Numbered from the stretch's first letter, positions 27,980 through 38,500 are shown. The stretch is DNA of 64,000 bases from Pseudomonas sp. LBUM920 (GCF_003852315.1 NZ_CP027762.1:3949501-4013500), one strand, 5' to 3'. Program-made: numbers and translations. The notes: generated by a model not told the origin, from the letters alone.

Positions 27980-29829
27980 ACATGATCTTTCTGACTTTCG
28001 TATTTCCCCTGATCGGTTTCCTGCTGCTGTCGTTCTCCCGTGGACGCTGGTCGGAAAACCTGTCTGCCCTGATCGGTGTGGGTTCCATTGGCCTGTCGGC
28101 GATTGTCGCTGCCTACGTCATCTGGCAATTCAACGTGGCACCGCCCGAAGGCGGCCACTACACCCTGGTGCTGTGGCAGTGGATGTCGGTGGACGGCTTC
28201 AAGCCCAACTTCGCCCTCTACGTCGACGGCCTGTCGATCACCATGCTCGGCGTGGTGGTCGGTGTGGGCTTCCTCATCCACCTGTTCGCGTCCTGGTACA
28301 TGCGCGGTGAAGCGGGCTACTCGCGCTTCTTCTCGTACACCAACCTGTTTATCGCCAGCATGCTGTTTCTGGTGCTGGGCGATAACCTGTTGTTCCTGTA
28401 CTTCGGCTGGGAAGGCGTGGGCCTGTGCTCGTACCTGTTGATCGGTTTCTACTACAGCAACCGCAACAACGGTAACGCGGCACTCAAGGCGTTCATCGTT
28501 ACCCGCATCGGCGACGTGTTCATGGCCATCGGCCTGTTCATCCTGTTCCAACAAGTGGGCACGTTGAACATCCAGGAACTGCTGGTGCTGGCGCCGCAGA
28601 AATTCCAGATCGGTGACTTCTGGATCACCCTGGCTACCCTGATGCTGCTGGGCGGCGCGGTCGGTAAATCTGCGCAACTGCCACTGCAAACCTGGCTGGC
28701 GGATGCGATGGCTGGCCCTACTCCCGTTTCCGCACTGATTCACGCGGCAACCATGGTAACCGCCGGTGTCTACCTGATCGCGCGTACCCATGGCCTGTTC
28801 ACCCTGGCGCCGGAAATCCTGCACCTGGTGGGCCTGGTCGGCGGCGTGACGCTGGTACTGGCCGGCTTTGCCGCGCTGGTGCAGACCGACATCAAGCGTA
28901 TCCTCGCCTACTCGACCATGAGCCAGATCGGCTACATGTTCCTGGCCCTGGGCGTCGGCGCCTGGGACGCGGCGATCTTCCACCTGATGACCCACGCCTT
29001 CTTTAAAGCCCTGCTGTTCCTTGCTTCCGGTGCGGTGATCGTTGCCTGCCACCACGAGCAGAACATCTTCAAGATGGGTGGCCTGTGGAAGAAACTGCCG
29101 TTGGCCTACGCCAGCTTCATCGTCGGCGGTGCCGCTCTGGCGGCCCTGCCGTTGGTGACCGCAGGTTTCTACTCCAAAGACGAAATCCTCTGGGAAGCCT
29201 TTGCCAGCGGTAACCAGAACCTGCTGTACGCAGGCCTGGTGGGTGCCTTCATGACCTCGCTGTACACCTTCCGCCTGATCTTCATCACCTTCCACGGTGA
29301 AGCCAAGACCGAAGCACACGCAGGCCACGGCATCTCCCACTGGTTGCCACTGTCGGTGCTGATCATCCTGTCGACCTTCATCGGCGCCATGATCACCCCA
29401 CCACTGGCCGGCGTACTGCCGGAAAGCGCTGGCCATGCCGGCGGCGCTGCCAAGCACAGCCTGGAAATCGCCTCGGGCGCCATCGCCATCGCCGGTATCC
29501 TGCTGGCGGCACTGCTGTTCCTGGGCAAGCGTCGCTTCGTGACGGCGGTTGCCAACAGCGGCATTGGCCGTTTCCTGTCGGCCTGGTGGTTCGCCGCCTG
29601 GGGCTTCGATTGGATCTACGACAAGCTGTTCGTCAAGCCATACCTTGCTATCAGCCACATTCTGCGCAAAGACCCGCTCGACCAGACCATCGGTTTGATC
29701 CCGCGTGCTGCCAAGGCCGGTCACACCGCCCTGAGCCGCAGCGAGACTGGCCAGCTGCGTTGGTATGCAGCTTCCATGGCCGTCGGTGCCGTGCTGGTGA
29801 TCGGCGCCATCGTTGTGGTAGCGGTCTGA
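27976..29829 (+). CDS. nuoL: NADH-quinone oxidoreductase subunit L
   Basis: A 617-residue Mrp-type antiporter-like subunit with about 16 transmembrane helices, the distal proton pump of the membrane arm. Seen: FGWEGVGLCSYLLIGFYY, the lysine-bearing GKSAQLPLQTWLADAMAGPTPVSALIHAATMVTAGVYL region (as three short blocks) and a C-terminal lateral helix. It overlaps nuoK by 4 bp. Confidence 0.98.
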   Translation: MNMIFLTFVFPLIGFLLLSFSRGRWSENLSALIGVGSIGLSAIVAAYVIWQFNVAPPEGGHYTLVLWQWMSVDGFKPNFALYVDGLSITMLGVVVGVGFLIHLFASWYMRGEAGYSRFFSYTNLFIASMLFLVLGDNLLFLYFGWEGVGLCSYLLIGFYYSNRNNGNAALKAFIVTRIGDVFMAIGLFILFQQVGTLNIQELLVLAPQKFQIGDFWITLATLMLLGGAVGKSAQLPLQTWLADAMAGPTPVSALIHAATMVTAGVYLIARTHGLFTLAPEILHLVGLVGGVTLVLAGFAALVQTDIKRILAYSTMSQIGYMFLALGVGAWDAAIFHLMTHAFFKALLFLASGAVIVACHHEQNIFKMGGLWKKLPLAYASFIVGGAALAALPLVTAGFYSKDEILWEAFASGNQNLLYAGLVGAFMTSLYTFRLIFITFHGEAKTEAHAGHGISHWLPLSVLIILSTFIGAMITPPLAGVLPESAGHAGGAAKHSLEIASGAIAIAGILLAALLFLGKRRFVTAVANSGIGRFLSAWWFAAWGFDWIYDKLFVKPYLAISHILRKDPLDQTIGLIPRAAKAGHTALSRSETGQLRWYAASMAVGAVLVIGAIVVVAV

Positions 29830-29878
29830 CTATGAACATTGCGTACTTTGCGAACTTGCGAAAGGAAACGAGCCCGTC

Positions 29879-31411
29879 ATGATTCTGCCCTGGCTAATCC
29901 TGATCCCCTTTATCGGCGGCCTGCTCTGCTGGATGGGTGAACGCTTCGGCGCCACCCTCCCCCGCTGGATTGCGTTGCTGACCATGTCCCTGGAACTCGC
30001 ACTCGGCCTTTGGCTGTGGGCGCATGGCGACTATTCATTTGCTCCGGCACCGGGCGTCGATCCCACCTTCGCGCTTGAATTCAAGCACGTGTGGATCCAG
30101 CGCTTCGGCATCAACGTGCACCTGGCCCTCGACGGACTGTCGCTGTTGATGATCCTGCTGACCGGCCTGCTGGGTATCCTCTCGGTACTCTGCTCCTGGA
30201 AAGAGATTCAGCGTCACGTGGGCTTCTTCCACCTGAACCTGATGTGGATTCTGGGCGGCGTTGTCGGCGTGTTCCTGGCGCTGGACCTGTTCATGTTCTT
30301 CTTCTTCTGGGAAATGATGCTGGTGCCGATGTACTTCCTCATCGCGCTCTGGGGTCACAGTTCTTCGGACGGCAAGAAAACCCGGATCTACGCGGCGACC
30401 AAGTTCTTCATCTTCACCCAGGCTTCCGGCCTGATCATGTTGGTGGCGATCCTGGGTCTGGTACTGGTCAACTTCAACAACACCGGCGTGATTACCTTCA
30501 ACTACGCCGACCTGTTGAAAACCAAGATGTCGCTGACCACCGAGTACATCCTGATGCTGGGCTTCTTCATCGCGTTCGCGGTGAAGCTGCCGGTGGTGCC
30601 GTTCCACTCCTGGTTGCCTGACGCTCACGCCCAGGCGCCGACCGCAGGTTCCGTGGACCTGGCCGGTATTCTGCTGAAAACCGCTGCGTACGGCCTGCTG
30701 CGTTTCGCCCTGCCGCTGTTCCCGAATGCCTCGGCCGAGTTTGCGCCGATCGCCATGACCCTGGGTCTGATCGGGATCTTCTACGGTGCGTTCCTGGCCT
30801 TTGCGCAAACCGACATCAAGCGTCTGATTGCCTTCTCGTCCGTTTCCCACATGGGCTTCGTACTGATCGGCATCTACTCCGGCAGCCAACTGGCGCTGCA
30901 AGGCGCTGTGATCCAGATGTTGGCCCACGGTGTTTCGGCCGCAGCCCTCTTTATCCTTAGTGGTCAGCTGTACGAGCGCCTGCACACCCGTGACATGCGT
31001 GAAATGGGTGGCGTGTGGTCGCGCATCGCCTACCTGCCGGCGATCAGCCTGTTCTTTGCCGCCGCGTCCCTGGGCTTGCCGGGCACCGGTAACTTCATCG
31101 GCGAGTTCCTGATCCTCATGGGTTCGTTCGTGCACACGCCGTGGATCAGCGCCATCGCTACCTCCGGCCTGGTATTCGGTTCGGTCTACTCGCTGATCAT
31201 GATCCACCGTGCGTACTTCGGTCCGGCCAAGTCCGACACCGTGCTGCACGGGATGGATGCTCGCGAACTGATCATGGTGCTCGGCCTTGCGGTGCTGCTG
31301 ATCTACATCGGCGTGTACCCGCAACCGTTCCTGGACACTTCTGCCGCGACGATGCATGGCGTGCAGCAGTGGTTCGGCACCGCCTTCACTCAACTCGCTT
31401 CGGCACGGTAA
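29879..31411 (+). CDS. nuoM: NADH-quinone oxidoreductase subunit M
   Basis: A 510-residue Mrp-type antiporter-like membrane subunit with about 14 helices. Seen: FFFWEMMLVPMYFLI with the conserved glutamate, KLPVVPFHSWLPDAHAQAP, and FAQTDIKRLIAFSSVSHMG. It follows nuoL by 49 bp, with AGGAAACGAGCCCGTC upstream. Confidence 0.98.
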   Translation: MILPWLILIPFIGGLLCWMGERFGATLPRWIALLTMSLELALGLWLWAHGDYSFAPAPGVDPTFALEFKHVWIQRFGINVHLALDGLSLLMILLTGLLGILSVLCSWKEIQRHVGFFHLNLMWILGGVVGVFLALDLFMFFFFWEMMLVPMYFLIALWGHSSSDGKKTRIYAATKFFIFTQASGLIMLVAILGLVLVNFNNTGVITFNYADLLKTKMSLTTEYILMLGFFIAFAVKLPVVPFHSWLPDAHAQAPTAGSVDLAGILLKTAAYGLLRFALPLFPNASAEFAPIAMTLGLIGIFYGAFLAFAQTDIKRLIAFSSVSHMGFVLIGIYSGSQLALQGAVIQMLAHGVSAAALFILSGQLYERLHTRDMREMGGVWSRIAYLPAISLFFAAASLGLPGTGNFIGEFLILMGSFVHTPWISAIATSGLVFGSVYSLIMIHRAYFGPAKSDTVLHGMDARELIMVLGLAVLLIYIGVYPQPFLDTSAATMHGVQQWFGTAFTQLASAR

Positions 31412-31418
31412 GAGCGCT

Positions 31419-32882
31419 ATGGAATTCACGATCCAACACTTTATCGCGCTTGCGCCGCTGCTGATCACCAGCCTCACCATTGTGGTGGTGATGCTGGCGA
31501 TCGCCTGGCGCCGCAATCACTCGCAAACGTTCCTGCTGTCCTGTGCCGGTTTGAACCTGGCCCTGCTGTCGATTATCCCGGCACTCAAGGTTGCGCCACT
31601 GGCGGTCACCCCGCTGATGATGATCGATGACTTCGCGCTGCTGTACATCGCGTTGATCCTGGTCGCCACACTGGCGTGCGTGACACTCGCCCACGCCTAC
31701 CTCGGCGAAGGCGGCACGGGCTACCCGGGCAACAAGGAAGAGCTGTACCTGCTGATCCTGCTGGCTGCGGCCGGCGGTATCGTGCTGGTCAGCGCGCAGC
31801 ACCTGGCCGGCTTGTTCATCGGCCTGGAACTGCTGTCGATCCCGACTTACGGCCTGGTGGCCTACGCCTTCTTCAACAAGCGTTCCCTGGAAGCCGGCAT
31901 CAAGTACATGGTGCTGTCGGCCGCCGGTTCCGCGTTCCTGTTGTTCGGTATGGCCCTGCTTTATGCAGAAGCCGGCAGCCTGAGCTTCACCGGTATCGGT
32001 CACGCCCTGGCCACCACCAGCATGCCTGCGCCGATTGCCCAACTGGGCCTGGCGATGATGCTGATCGGCTTGGCGTTCAAGCTGTCCTTGGTGCCTTTCC
32101 ACCTGTGGACCCCGGACGTGTACGAAGGCGCCCCGGCGCCGGTGGCTGCGTTCCTGGCCACGGCCTCCAAGGTTGCGGTGTTTGCGGTGATGGTGCGTCT
32201 GTTCCAGATCTCGCCTGCTGCCAACACCGGCGTGCTGAGCAACGTGCTGACCGTGATCGCCATTGCGTCGATCCTGTTCGGTAACCTGCTGGCATTGACG
32301 CAGAACAACCTCAAGCGTCTGCTCGGTTATTCGTCCATCGCCCACTTCGGCTACCTGCTGATCGCCCTGGTGGCGAGCAAAGGTCTGGCCGTGGAAGCCA
32401 TGGGCGTGTACCTGGTCACCTACGTGATCACCAGCCTCGGCGCGTTCGGCGTGATCACGCTGATGTCCTCGCCGTTCAAAGGCCGTGACGCCGACGCCCT
32501 GTACGAATACCGCGGCCTGTTCTGGCGCCGTCCGTACCTGACCGCCGTGCTCACGGTGATGATGCTGTCGCTGGCCGGTATCCCGCTGACCGCAGGCTTT
32601 ATCGGTAAGTTCTACATCGTTGCTACGGGTGTTGAGGCTCACGAATGGTGGTTGGTTGCGTCCCTGGTACTGGGCAGCGCCATCGGCGTGTTCTACTACC
32701 TGCGTGTGATGGTCACCCTGTACTTGATCGAGCCAAACCTGCGCCGTGTGGACGCTGAGCTGCACTGGGAACAGAAAGCCGGTGGCGTGATGCTGCTGGC
32801 GATCGCCCTGCTTGCCTTCTTCCTGGGTGTGTACCCACAACCGTTGCTCACCCTGGTGCAGCACGCGGTACTGGGCGTTTGA
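31419..32882 (+). CDS. nuoN: NADH-quinone oxidoreductase subunit N
   Basis: A 487-residue Mrp-type antiporter-like subunit with 14 helices and the last gene of the operon. Seen: GLELLSIPTYGLVAY, KLSLVPFHLWTPDVYEGAP and NNLKRLLGYSSIAHFGY. I chose MEFTIQHFIALAPLL at 31419, 7 bp after the nuoM stop, rather than an upstream start inside nuoM. A terminator follows. Confidence 0.97.
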   Translation: MEFTIQHFIALAPLLITSLTIVVVMLAIAWRRNHSQTFLLSCAGLNLALLSIIPALKVAPLAVTPLMMIDDFALLYIALILVATLACVTLAHAYLGEGGTGYPGNKEELYLLILLAAAGGIVLVSAQHLAGLFIGLELLSIPTYGLVAYAFFNKRSLEAGIKYMVLSAAGSAFLLFGMALLYAEAGSLSFTGIGHALATTSMPAPIAQLGLAMMLIGLAFKLSLVPFHLWTPDVYEGAPAPVAAFLATASKVAVFAVMVRLFQISPAANTGVLSNVLTVIAIASILFGNLLALTQNNLKRLLGYSSIAHFGYLLIALVASKGLAVEAMGVYLVTYVITSLGAFGVITLMSSPFKGRDADALYEYRGLFWRRPYLTAVLTVMMLSLAGIPLTAGFIGKFYIVATGVEAHEWWLVASLVLGSAIGVFYYLRVMVTLYLIEPNLRRVDAELHWEQKAGGVMLLAIALLAFFLGVYPQPLLTLVQHAVLGV

Positions 32883-32907
32883 TCGCTTAGGTCTATGCGG
32901 TAAACAG

Positions 32908-32931
32908 AACGGCGCCTTCGGGCGCCGTTTT
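32908..32931 (+). terminator. Terminator of the nuo operon
   Basis: AACGGCGCC / GGCGCCGTTTT stem with a TTC-G loop, 26 bp after nuoN. Confidence 0.88.
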
Positions 32932-33008
32932 ACGTTTTGGGGGAATGTGTTGGGCGAGGTGTCTGGAGTTCTTGGTACATGTCCGGTATTTGGGTTGGGG
33001 CTGGTATG

Positions 33009-33370
33009 GGTTCCGCCCTTACGGCGGGTCACTTTGGAAAAGCCCCAAAGTAACCAAAGGGCTCTTGCCCCACCACTCGGCACCTCGCCTGGGCTCGGTG
33101 TGCCCTCACTCCGGCTTGAATCCGTGGGCCGCCGTGACGGGCCATCCATGGCCCAACACGGCTAACCCGGCGTCCTGCCGGGTTACCCACGGATTCAAAC
33201 CTGCGTTCGGCCAGCGTGGTTTAACGGGGCGCCTAAGATCAAAGTCAAAAGCAGATCAAGATCAAAAGCAGAGCACGGCGGCCTGGTAGCCGACCTGAGT
33301 GGTTGGATCAAAAGCAAAGCCGAGGCGGCCTGACAGCCGACCTGATCTTGGAAGCTGAACTCAATCAAAT
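33009..33370. repeat. Composite repeat downstream of nuo
   Basis: It starts GGTTCCGCCCTTACGGCGGG and contains CCCCACCACTCGGCACCTCG, CACTCCGGC, a nested palindrome around GGGCCATCCATGGCCC, an inverted pair CCGTGGG...CCCACGG, GGTTTAACGGGGCGCCTAAG and AGAGCACGGCGGCCTGG. It runs straight into the REPIN array. It is the same composite as in the gap before nuoA. Confidence 0.85.
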
Positions 33371-34657
33371 GTGGGAGCTGGCTTGCCTGCGATGGCATCA
33401 ACTCGGTGTACCTGATGTATCGAGTTGCCTGCATCGCAGGCAAGCCAGCTCCCACAGAAAAACAGAGCACAGCCGTTTGGCGGCTGTACCCAGTTGGAGT
33501 GGTTGGATCAAAAGCACAGCCAAGGCGGCCTGGCAGCCGGCCTGATCCCGAGAGCTGAACTCAATCAAAGGTGGGAGCTGGCTTGCCTGCGATGGCATCA
33601 ACTCGGTGTACCTGATGGACCGAGTTGTCTACATCGCAGGCAAGCCAGCTCCCACAGAAAAACAGTGCACAGCCGTCTGGCGGCTGTACCCTGTTGGAGT
33701 GGTTAGATCAAAAGCACAGCCAAGGCGGCCTGGCAGCCGACCTGATCCTGGAAGCTGAACTCAATCAAAGGTGGGAGCTGGCTTGCCTGCGATGGCATCA
33801 ACCCGGTGGGCCTGATAGACCGAGTTGCCTGCATCGCAGGCAAGCCAGCTCCCACAGAAAACAGAGCACAGCCGTCTGGCGGCTGGAACCGGTTGGAGTG
33901 TTTAGATCAAAAGCACAGCCAAGGCGGCCTGGCAGCCGACCTGATTCTGGAGGCTGAACTCAATCAAAAGTGGGAGCTGGCTTGCCTGCGATGGCATCAA
34001 CTCGGTGTACCTGATGTACCGAGTTGCCTGCACCGCAGGCAAGCCAGCTCCCACAGAAAAACAGTGCACAGCCGTTTGGCGGCTGTACCCAGTTGGTGTG
34101 GTTAGATCAAAAGCACAGCCAAGGCGGCCTGGCAGCCGACCTGATCCTGGAGGCTGAACCCAATCAAAGGTGGGAGCTGGCTTGCCTGCGATGGCATCAA
34201 CTCGGTGTTCCTGATGTCCCGAGTTGTCTGCATCGCAGGCAAGCCAGCTCCCACAGAAAAACAGAGCACAGCCGTCTGGCGGCTGTACCCAGTTGGAGTG
34301 GTTAGATCAAAAGCAAAGCCAAGGCGGCCTGGCAGCCGACCTGATCCCGAGAGCTGAACCCAATCAAATGTGGGAGCTGGCTTGCCTGCGATAGCATCAA
34401 CTCGGTGTACCTGATGTACCGAGTTGCCTGCATCGCAGGCAAGCCAGCTCCCACAGAAAAACAGAGCACAACCGTCTGGCGGCTGTACCCAGTTGGAGTG
34501 GTTGGATCAAAAGCAAGGCCAAGGCGGCCTGGCAGCCGACCTGATGCTGGAGGCTGAACTCGGTTGAATTGTGGGAGCGGGCTTGCTCGCGAATGCGTTG
34601 GATCAGTGACACATGAGCTGGCAGACACAGCGCCTTCGCGAGCAAGCCCGCTCCCAC
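33371..34657. repeat. Tandem REPIN array, about 200-bp period
   Basis: Six REPIN cores, each exactly 85 bp, start at 33371, 33571, 33771, 33970, 34170 and 34370. Each has ends GTGGGAGCTGGCTTGCCTGC / GCAGGCAAGCCAGCTCCCAC and an inner inverted repeat AACTCGGT...ACCGAGTT. The roughly 115-bp spacers are also repeated: GAAAAACAGAGCACAGCCG, TTGGAGTGGTTAGATCAAAA, AAGGCGGCCTGGCAGCCGAC, GCTGAACTCAATCAAA. A seventh, different REPIN (34571-34657; ends GTGGGAGCGGGCTTGCTCGC) lies in phase. Open frames across the array are translated repeat and are not genes. Confidence 0.93.
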
Positions 34658-34868
34658 ATCTGGATTTCAGTACATCAGGTAGATGAGCTTTTGCCCTGCT
34701 GTTACTTCTGTCCCCCCAAGTCGGCTACTAGGCCGCTGTGCTCTTGCGCCCCCTGGAGCACTGGGAGCAAGGCCCGAGCCAGGCCGAATGCCCAGGCCGC
34801 TGCCTTGATTCGGCTGGTGGCACGGCTTCCGGAAACAGTGGCGCAGCCCGCTGCGCTAAGCTGATAAA
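34658..34868. other. Array edge with inverted fragment of the composite repeat
   Basis: No gene seen. It contains GTCGGCTACTAGGCCGCTGT (from about 34719), the reverse complement of the composite-repeat block AGCACGGCGGCCTGGTAGCC near 33274. The array is therefore flanked by oppositely oriented fragments, as in the palindrome before nuoA. Confidence 0.6.
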
Positions 34869-34892
34869 TCAAGCCCCGACAGGTCCGGGGCT
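34869..34892 (-). terminator. Terminator of the T6SS operon
   Basis: On the minus strand, AGCCCCGGACC / TGTCGGGGCTT hairpin followed by TTGATTTAT, 13 bp beyond the tagF stop. Confidence 0.75.
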
Positions 34893-34904
34893 ATTGGCGG
34901 GTGT

Positions 34905-35564
34905 CTAGCGGCCGCCGAGCATCTCGGCAAAGGTATCGCTGCCCGGCAACCCCTCGCCCACCCACACCGACGGCGCCACGCGCGGTGAGCCCTCAGTCCA
35001 GAACAGCGAGTGGCCCGCGAGGGCCAACGGGTCAATCCACGCACTCAGTTGCGGCATGCCATCGCCGATACGCTGCGGGTCAGGCAGGTCCAGCCAGCGT
35101 GGAGCAACAACAACCGTGCTGGCATGACGCGCTGGCGCCCAGCGCCCGGGTGACGGCATCGCCACCATGGCCTCATCGAACACTTCGAGGGAAAACGTCT
35201 CGCTCAATGCCGACAACGCCAGCCGCTCCAACCGGCCATACCACAGCGCATCCTGCTCCAGGCGCATCAACAACGGCGCATCGTCCCCGGCGCAGGCGAG
35301 GGTCAACGGAAAATAACGCCCCACCCTGTCCACGCTCGGGATCATCACGCCCGCCCAGCCTTGCTCACCGCACACGCCCGCCGCCAGCGCAAAGCGCCAG
35401 ATCGGGCTGCACAGATAGGCCTCCAGCCACTGTGCCCCCAGGCGCTCCCGACTGCATTGCAAACCGCCCTGCAACCACGCATCCCAACGGTTCAAGAACA
35501 CGGCAGGCAACCGGCGACTGACAAAATCCCCATGGCTGACGACCTTGCCGAAAAATCCATTCAT
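34905..35564 (-). CDS. tagF: Type VI secretion-associated protein TagF
   Basis: A 219-residue DUF2094 protein beginning MNGFFGKVVSHGDFVSRRLP, with the family block WRFALAAGVCGEQGWAGVMIPSVDRVGRYFPL. In P. aeruginosa and Agrobacterium TagF is a post-translational repressor of T6SS that acts with the FHA protein and the PpkA/PppA pathway. Here it is the last gene of the operon, 9 bp after tssM, with no ppkA or pppA in the window. Confidence 0.92.
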   Translation of the reverse strand: MNGFFGKVVSHGDFVSRRLPAVFLNRWDAWLQGGLQCSRERLGAQWLEAYLCSPIWRFALAAGVCGEQGWAGVMIPSVDRVGRYFPLTLACAGDDAPLLMRLEQDALWYGRLERLALSALSETFSLEVFDEAMVAMPSPGRWAPARHASTVVVAPRWLDLPDPQRIGDGMPQLSAWIDPLALAGHSLFWTEGSPRVAPSVWVGEGLPGSDTFAEMLGGR

Positions 35565-35573
35565 GGCTGATCC

Positions 35574-38500
35574 CTAAAAGCTGCCGGGGCAATGGAAAGA
35601 CTCCAGGCCATCACGGCGGAACGGGTTGATCACACTGCTGGCGCGCAACAGGTACACCACCCGATGGCCCTCCACAGTGAACGTCAGTTGCAGCTGCTCG
35701 CCCTGGGCGCTGACCACGGCCTTGTCCATCATCCGCAGCCAACCCCAAGGGCCATCGCTGCGCAAGGGGCTGACCAACGCGGGGGTGGCGTCCAGACGCA
35801 CCAGGCCGCCGGATTTGCCGCTGGGTAACGACAGGCTGGTGAAGTCGGCCACACTGCCCGCCTCGTACACCACCGGCTGGCCATCGATGTCCAGATTGAC
35901 CTTGGTCAGCCCAGGGTCGGCACTCAGGGGTTTCAGGTCAAAGCGCATCGATGGCTGACGTGCGCCGGCCACGAAGAACATATCCCGCAGTTTGGCGCCA
36001 CGCTGGAACTGGTTAAGCACATCCTGGGAGATATTCAGCGGCGTCACACCGCTGGAGCGCCAGCGCCATGGGTTGCCGCTCATGTCGACATAGGCCGCAA
36101 GGTTCTTGCTGAAAAAGTCGTCCATCAAGCCGCCCGGACCGAAGAACTTGCCGAAGTCGTCGGCAGTGGCGTCGCGACCAGAACTGCGCACCAGCGGGTA
36201 ACGTCCGTCAATCGCAGCCCGGCAGAACGGTGCGCCGGAGGCCTCCCACAGCGCATTCAGCCGCGCCTTTTCATTGCCCAGCGTCAACGCCGTACCGCCC
36301 GATTCCACATCCCGCAGCAGCGCCGACAGCGGCGCTGGCAAGGTATCGCCGGAGCGCTTCAGGCGCGCCAGCACTTCGTTGGACGGTGCCGGCGCGGCGC
36401 TGCGACGGGCCGCGTCAGCACTGTCGAAAAACTGCCCGGCGTCCTTCAAGGAGGCCAGTACCTCATCCAGCGGTTGCGGCCCGGTGCCCGTGCCCACCAG
36501 GCGATGCAACGCTGCGAAATGCTGGTCCACCGGGTTGGCCTGGGCATCCACGGGCGCCGCGGGGCTGTCGCCGCCCAAGGCCGATTGCAACCTCTGGGTG
36601 GCGGCGGCGATTTTGTCACGCACGCGTTGGTCGGTGTCTTGGCTGGTTGCCGAGGTCAGGGCACCGTCCAGGGTGGTCTCCCTGGACACGGCCTGCAGCA
36701 AGGCCCGCAACGGTGAATCACTGGCAGCCAGCACCGTGGTCACCAGCGAGGCCTGGCCCAGGCTGGTCAACGGCGACAGGTGCACATCGGCAAGAAACGT
36801 ATCCCACTGGCGAATGTAGTCGGCGTAATACAGCTCCAGCACCGCTGCCTGCATCGCCGGGTTGCCACCGGCGATCTGCGCCGACTCCTGGCGGTCCAGC
36901 ACCCAGCTGTCCTTGGCCATGTCAGTCACGGCTTGTGGCGTTTTGTCGGTCAGCTCACGGTATCCGGCGAGGCGGTACACGCCACTGACCCCACGGGACA
37001 GCGGCTCGCCACTGGCACGCGTAAACAGCGACGACACGTCCCGCCCCACCGCACTGTTGACGCTCAACTCCGGCAAGTGCTGCTGTTCGACAAGGCGCTT
37101 GACCCGGTTATAGATGCGCTGAGACAACGGCATGCTGGCCAGCGCCAGGCGCACTTTGGCGATCAACGCGCTGTCCAGTGGCACCGGCTCGGCCTCATCG
37201 TCGGCCTCCAACAACGCCGACACATGCTCCGACAACTGCTGCAGTTGCGCCGGTGTCGCCTGGGGCAGCTCACGGCGCCAATCCACATCGACCCACGCCT
37301 GCACCGACGCGGCGTCGAAGTATTGCCGCTCGCCAAGCATCAAGTAGGCGCGCAGGGTTTCGTACAAAAACTCCTGATTGCTCGCGTCGCCACGGCGCAG
37401 GGCGTTTTCCATATTGGCGACGATGTGCGGCATAAGCGTGCTGCGAAGCAGGCGGCGATACAGGGTCACCGCACCAGCGCCGAGTTTGTTGCCCTGATAC
37501 AGGCCCATGCGGCTGAGCAACGGCACGCTGTTATCGCCATCGCTATAGCCGCTGGGCAATGCGCGTGCGGCATTGAGCAAGGGCAACGTCACCAGCACAT
37601 CGCCTTCAGTGGGCAGCGCCTTGGCCAACTGCGCGACCTGGGCGGCGGCACTCGACGCGTCGGCGATCAGTTGCAGGTTGCGGTTGTAACTGATGGTCAT
37701 CGCCGCCAGCAGCAGCACGAACACGGCTGCTGCGGCTATCCGCCCAGCCCTTGCGAGCAGTTGGCGCCGGCGTTGCTCTTGATGATTGACCCCGGCCAGT
37801 CCGGCTTCCTTGAAGATCACCTCGCGCAACAAACGGGTAATGAAGTAACTGCGCCCACTGGCGACATTCGGCGCCAGGACCTTGCGGCCCAGGCCGAACG
37901 AGGCAGCCAGCGAGGTCAACACCCGGTCAATCGGGCTGCCTTCCTGGGTGCCGCTGGTGAAATACACGCCGCGCAACAGCGCGGGCTCCTGATAACGGTT
38001 GGCTTCAAACACGGTGTTGAGAAAGCGCGTCAGGCCATCGCCAAGGCTGGCGAACTGCTGCGGGAAACTGTAGAGCAAGGCGCGGCGCGACAGGTCGCGC
38101 TCTTGCTGCAAGCGTTCCAGCACACGCCGTTGCAACTGGCGCTCCAGCGCATCGAACTCGCTTGGGAACGACGCCAAACCGCTGTCCGGCTGCGCCGGTT
38201 GTGGCAGCGCGAATGTCACGCCCCACACCTGCGCACGCTCATCGCGGCCAAAGGTCTCGAAAAACTCCGAAAACCCGGCCAGCAAGTCGCACTTGGTGAT
38301 GATCACATACACCGGAAACCGCAGGCCCAAACGCTCATACAGCTCGGTGATGCGCGTGCGGATCGCCACGGCCTGGGCCTGGCGCTGGGCGTCGGTCTGT
38401 TGCAGCAAATCGCTGACACTCAAGGCCACGATCACACCGTTGACCGGGCGCTGGCGGCGGTATTTTTTCAGCAGGTCAAGAAAGCCGCCCCACGCCGCCT

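Noticed and set aside
33303..34305. Series of similar small proteins (MPASQASQLPQ...-like) in the REPIN array
   Set aside because: Identical repeats translated in several frames. Real genes would not share boundaries with palindromic REPIN ends, and no ribosome sites are present.
33371..34657. CRISPR array
   Set aside because: Repeats are 85 bp palindromes and the 115-bp spacers are repeated too, not unique; no cas genes nearby.
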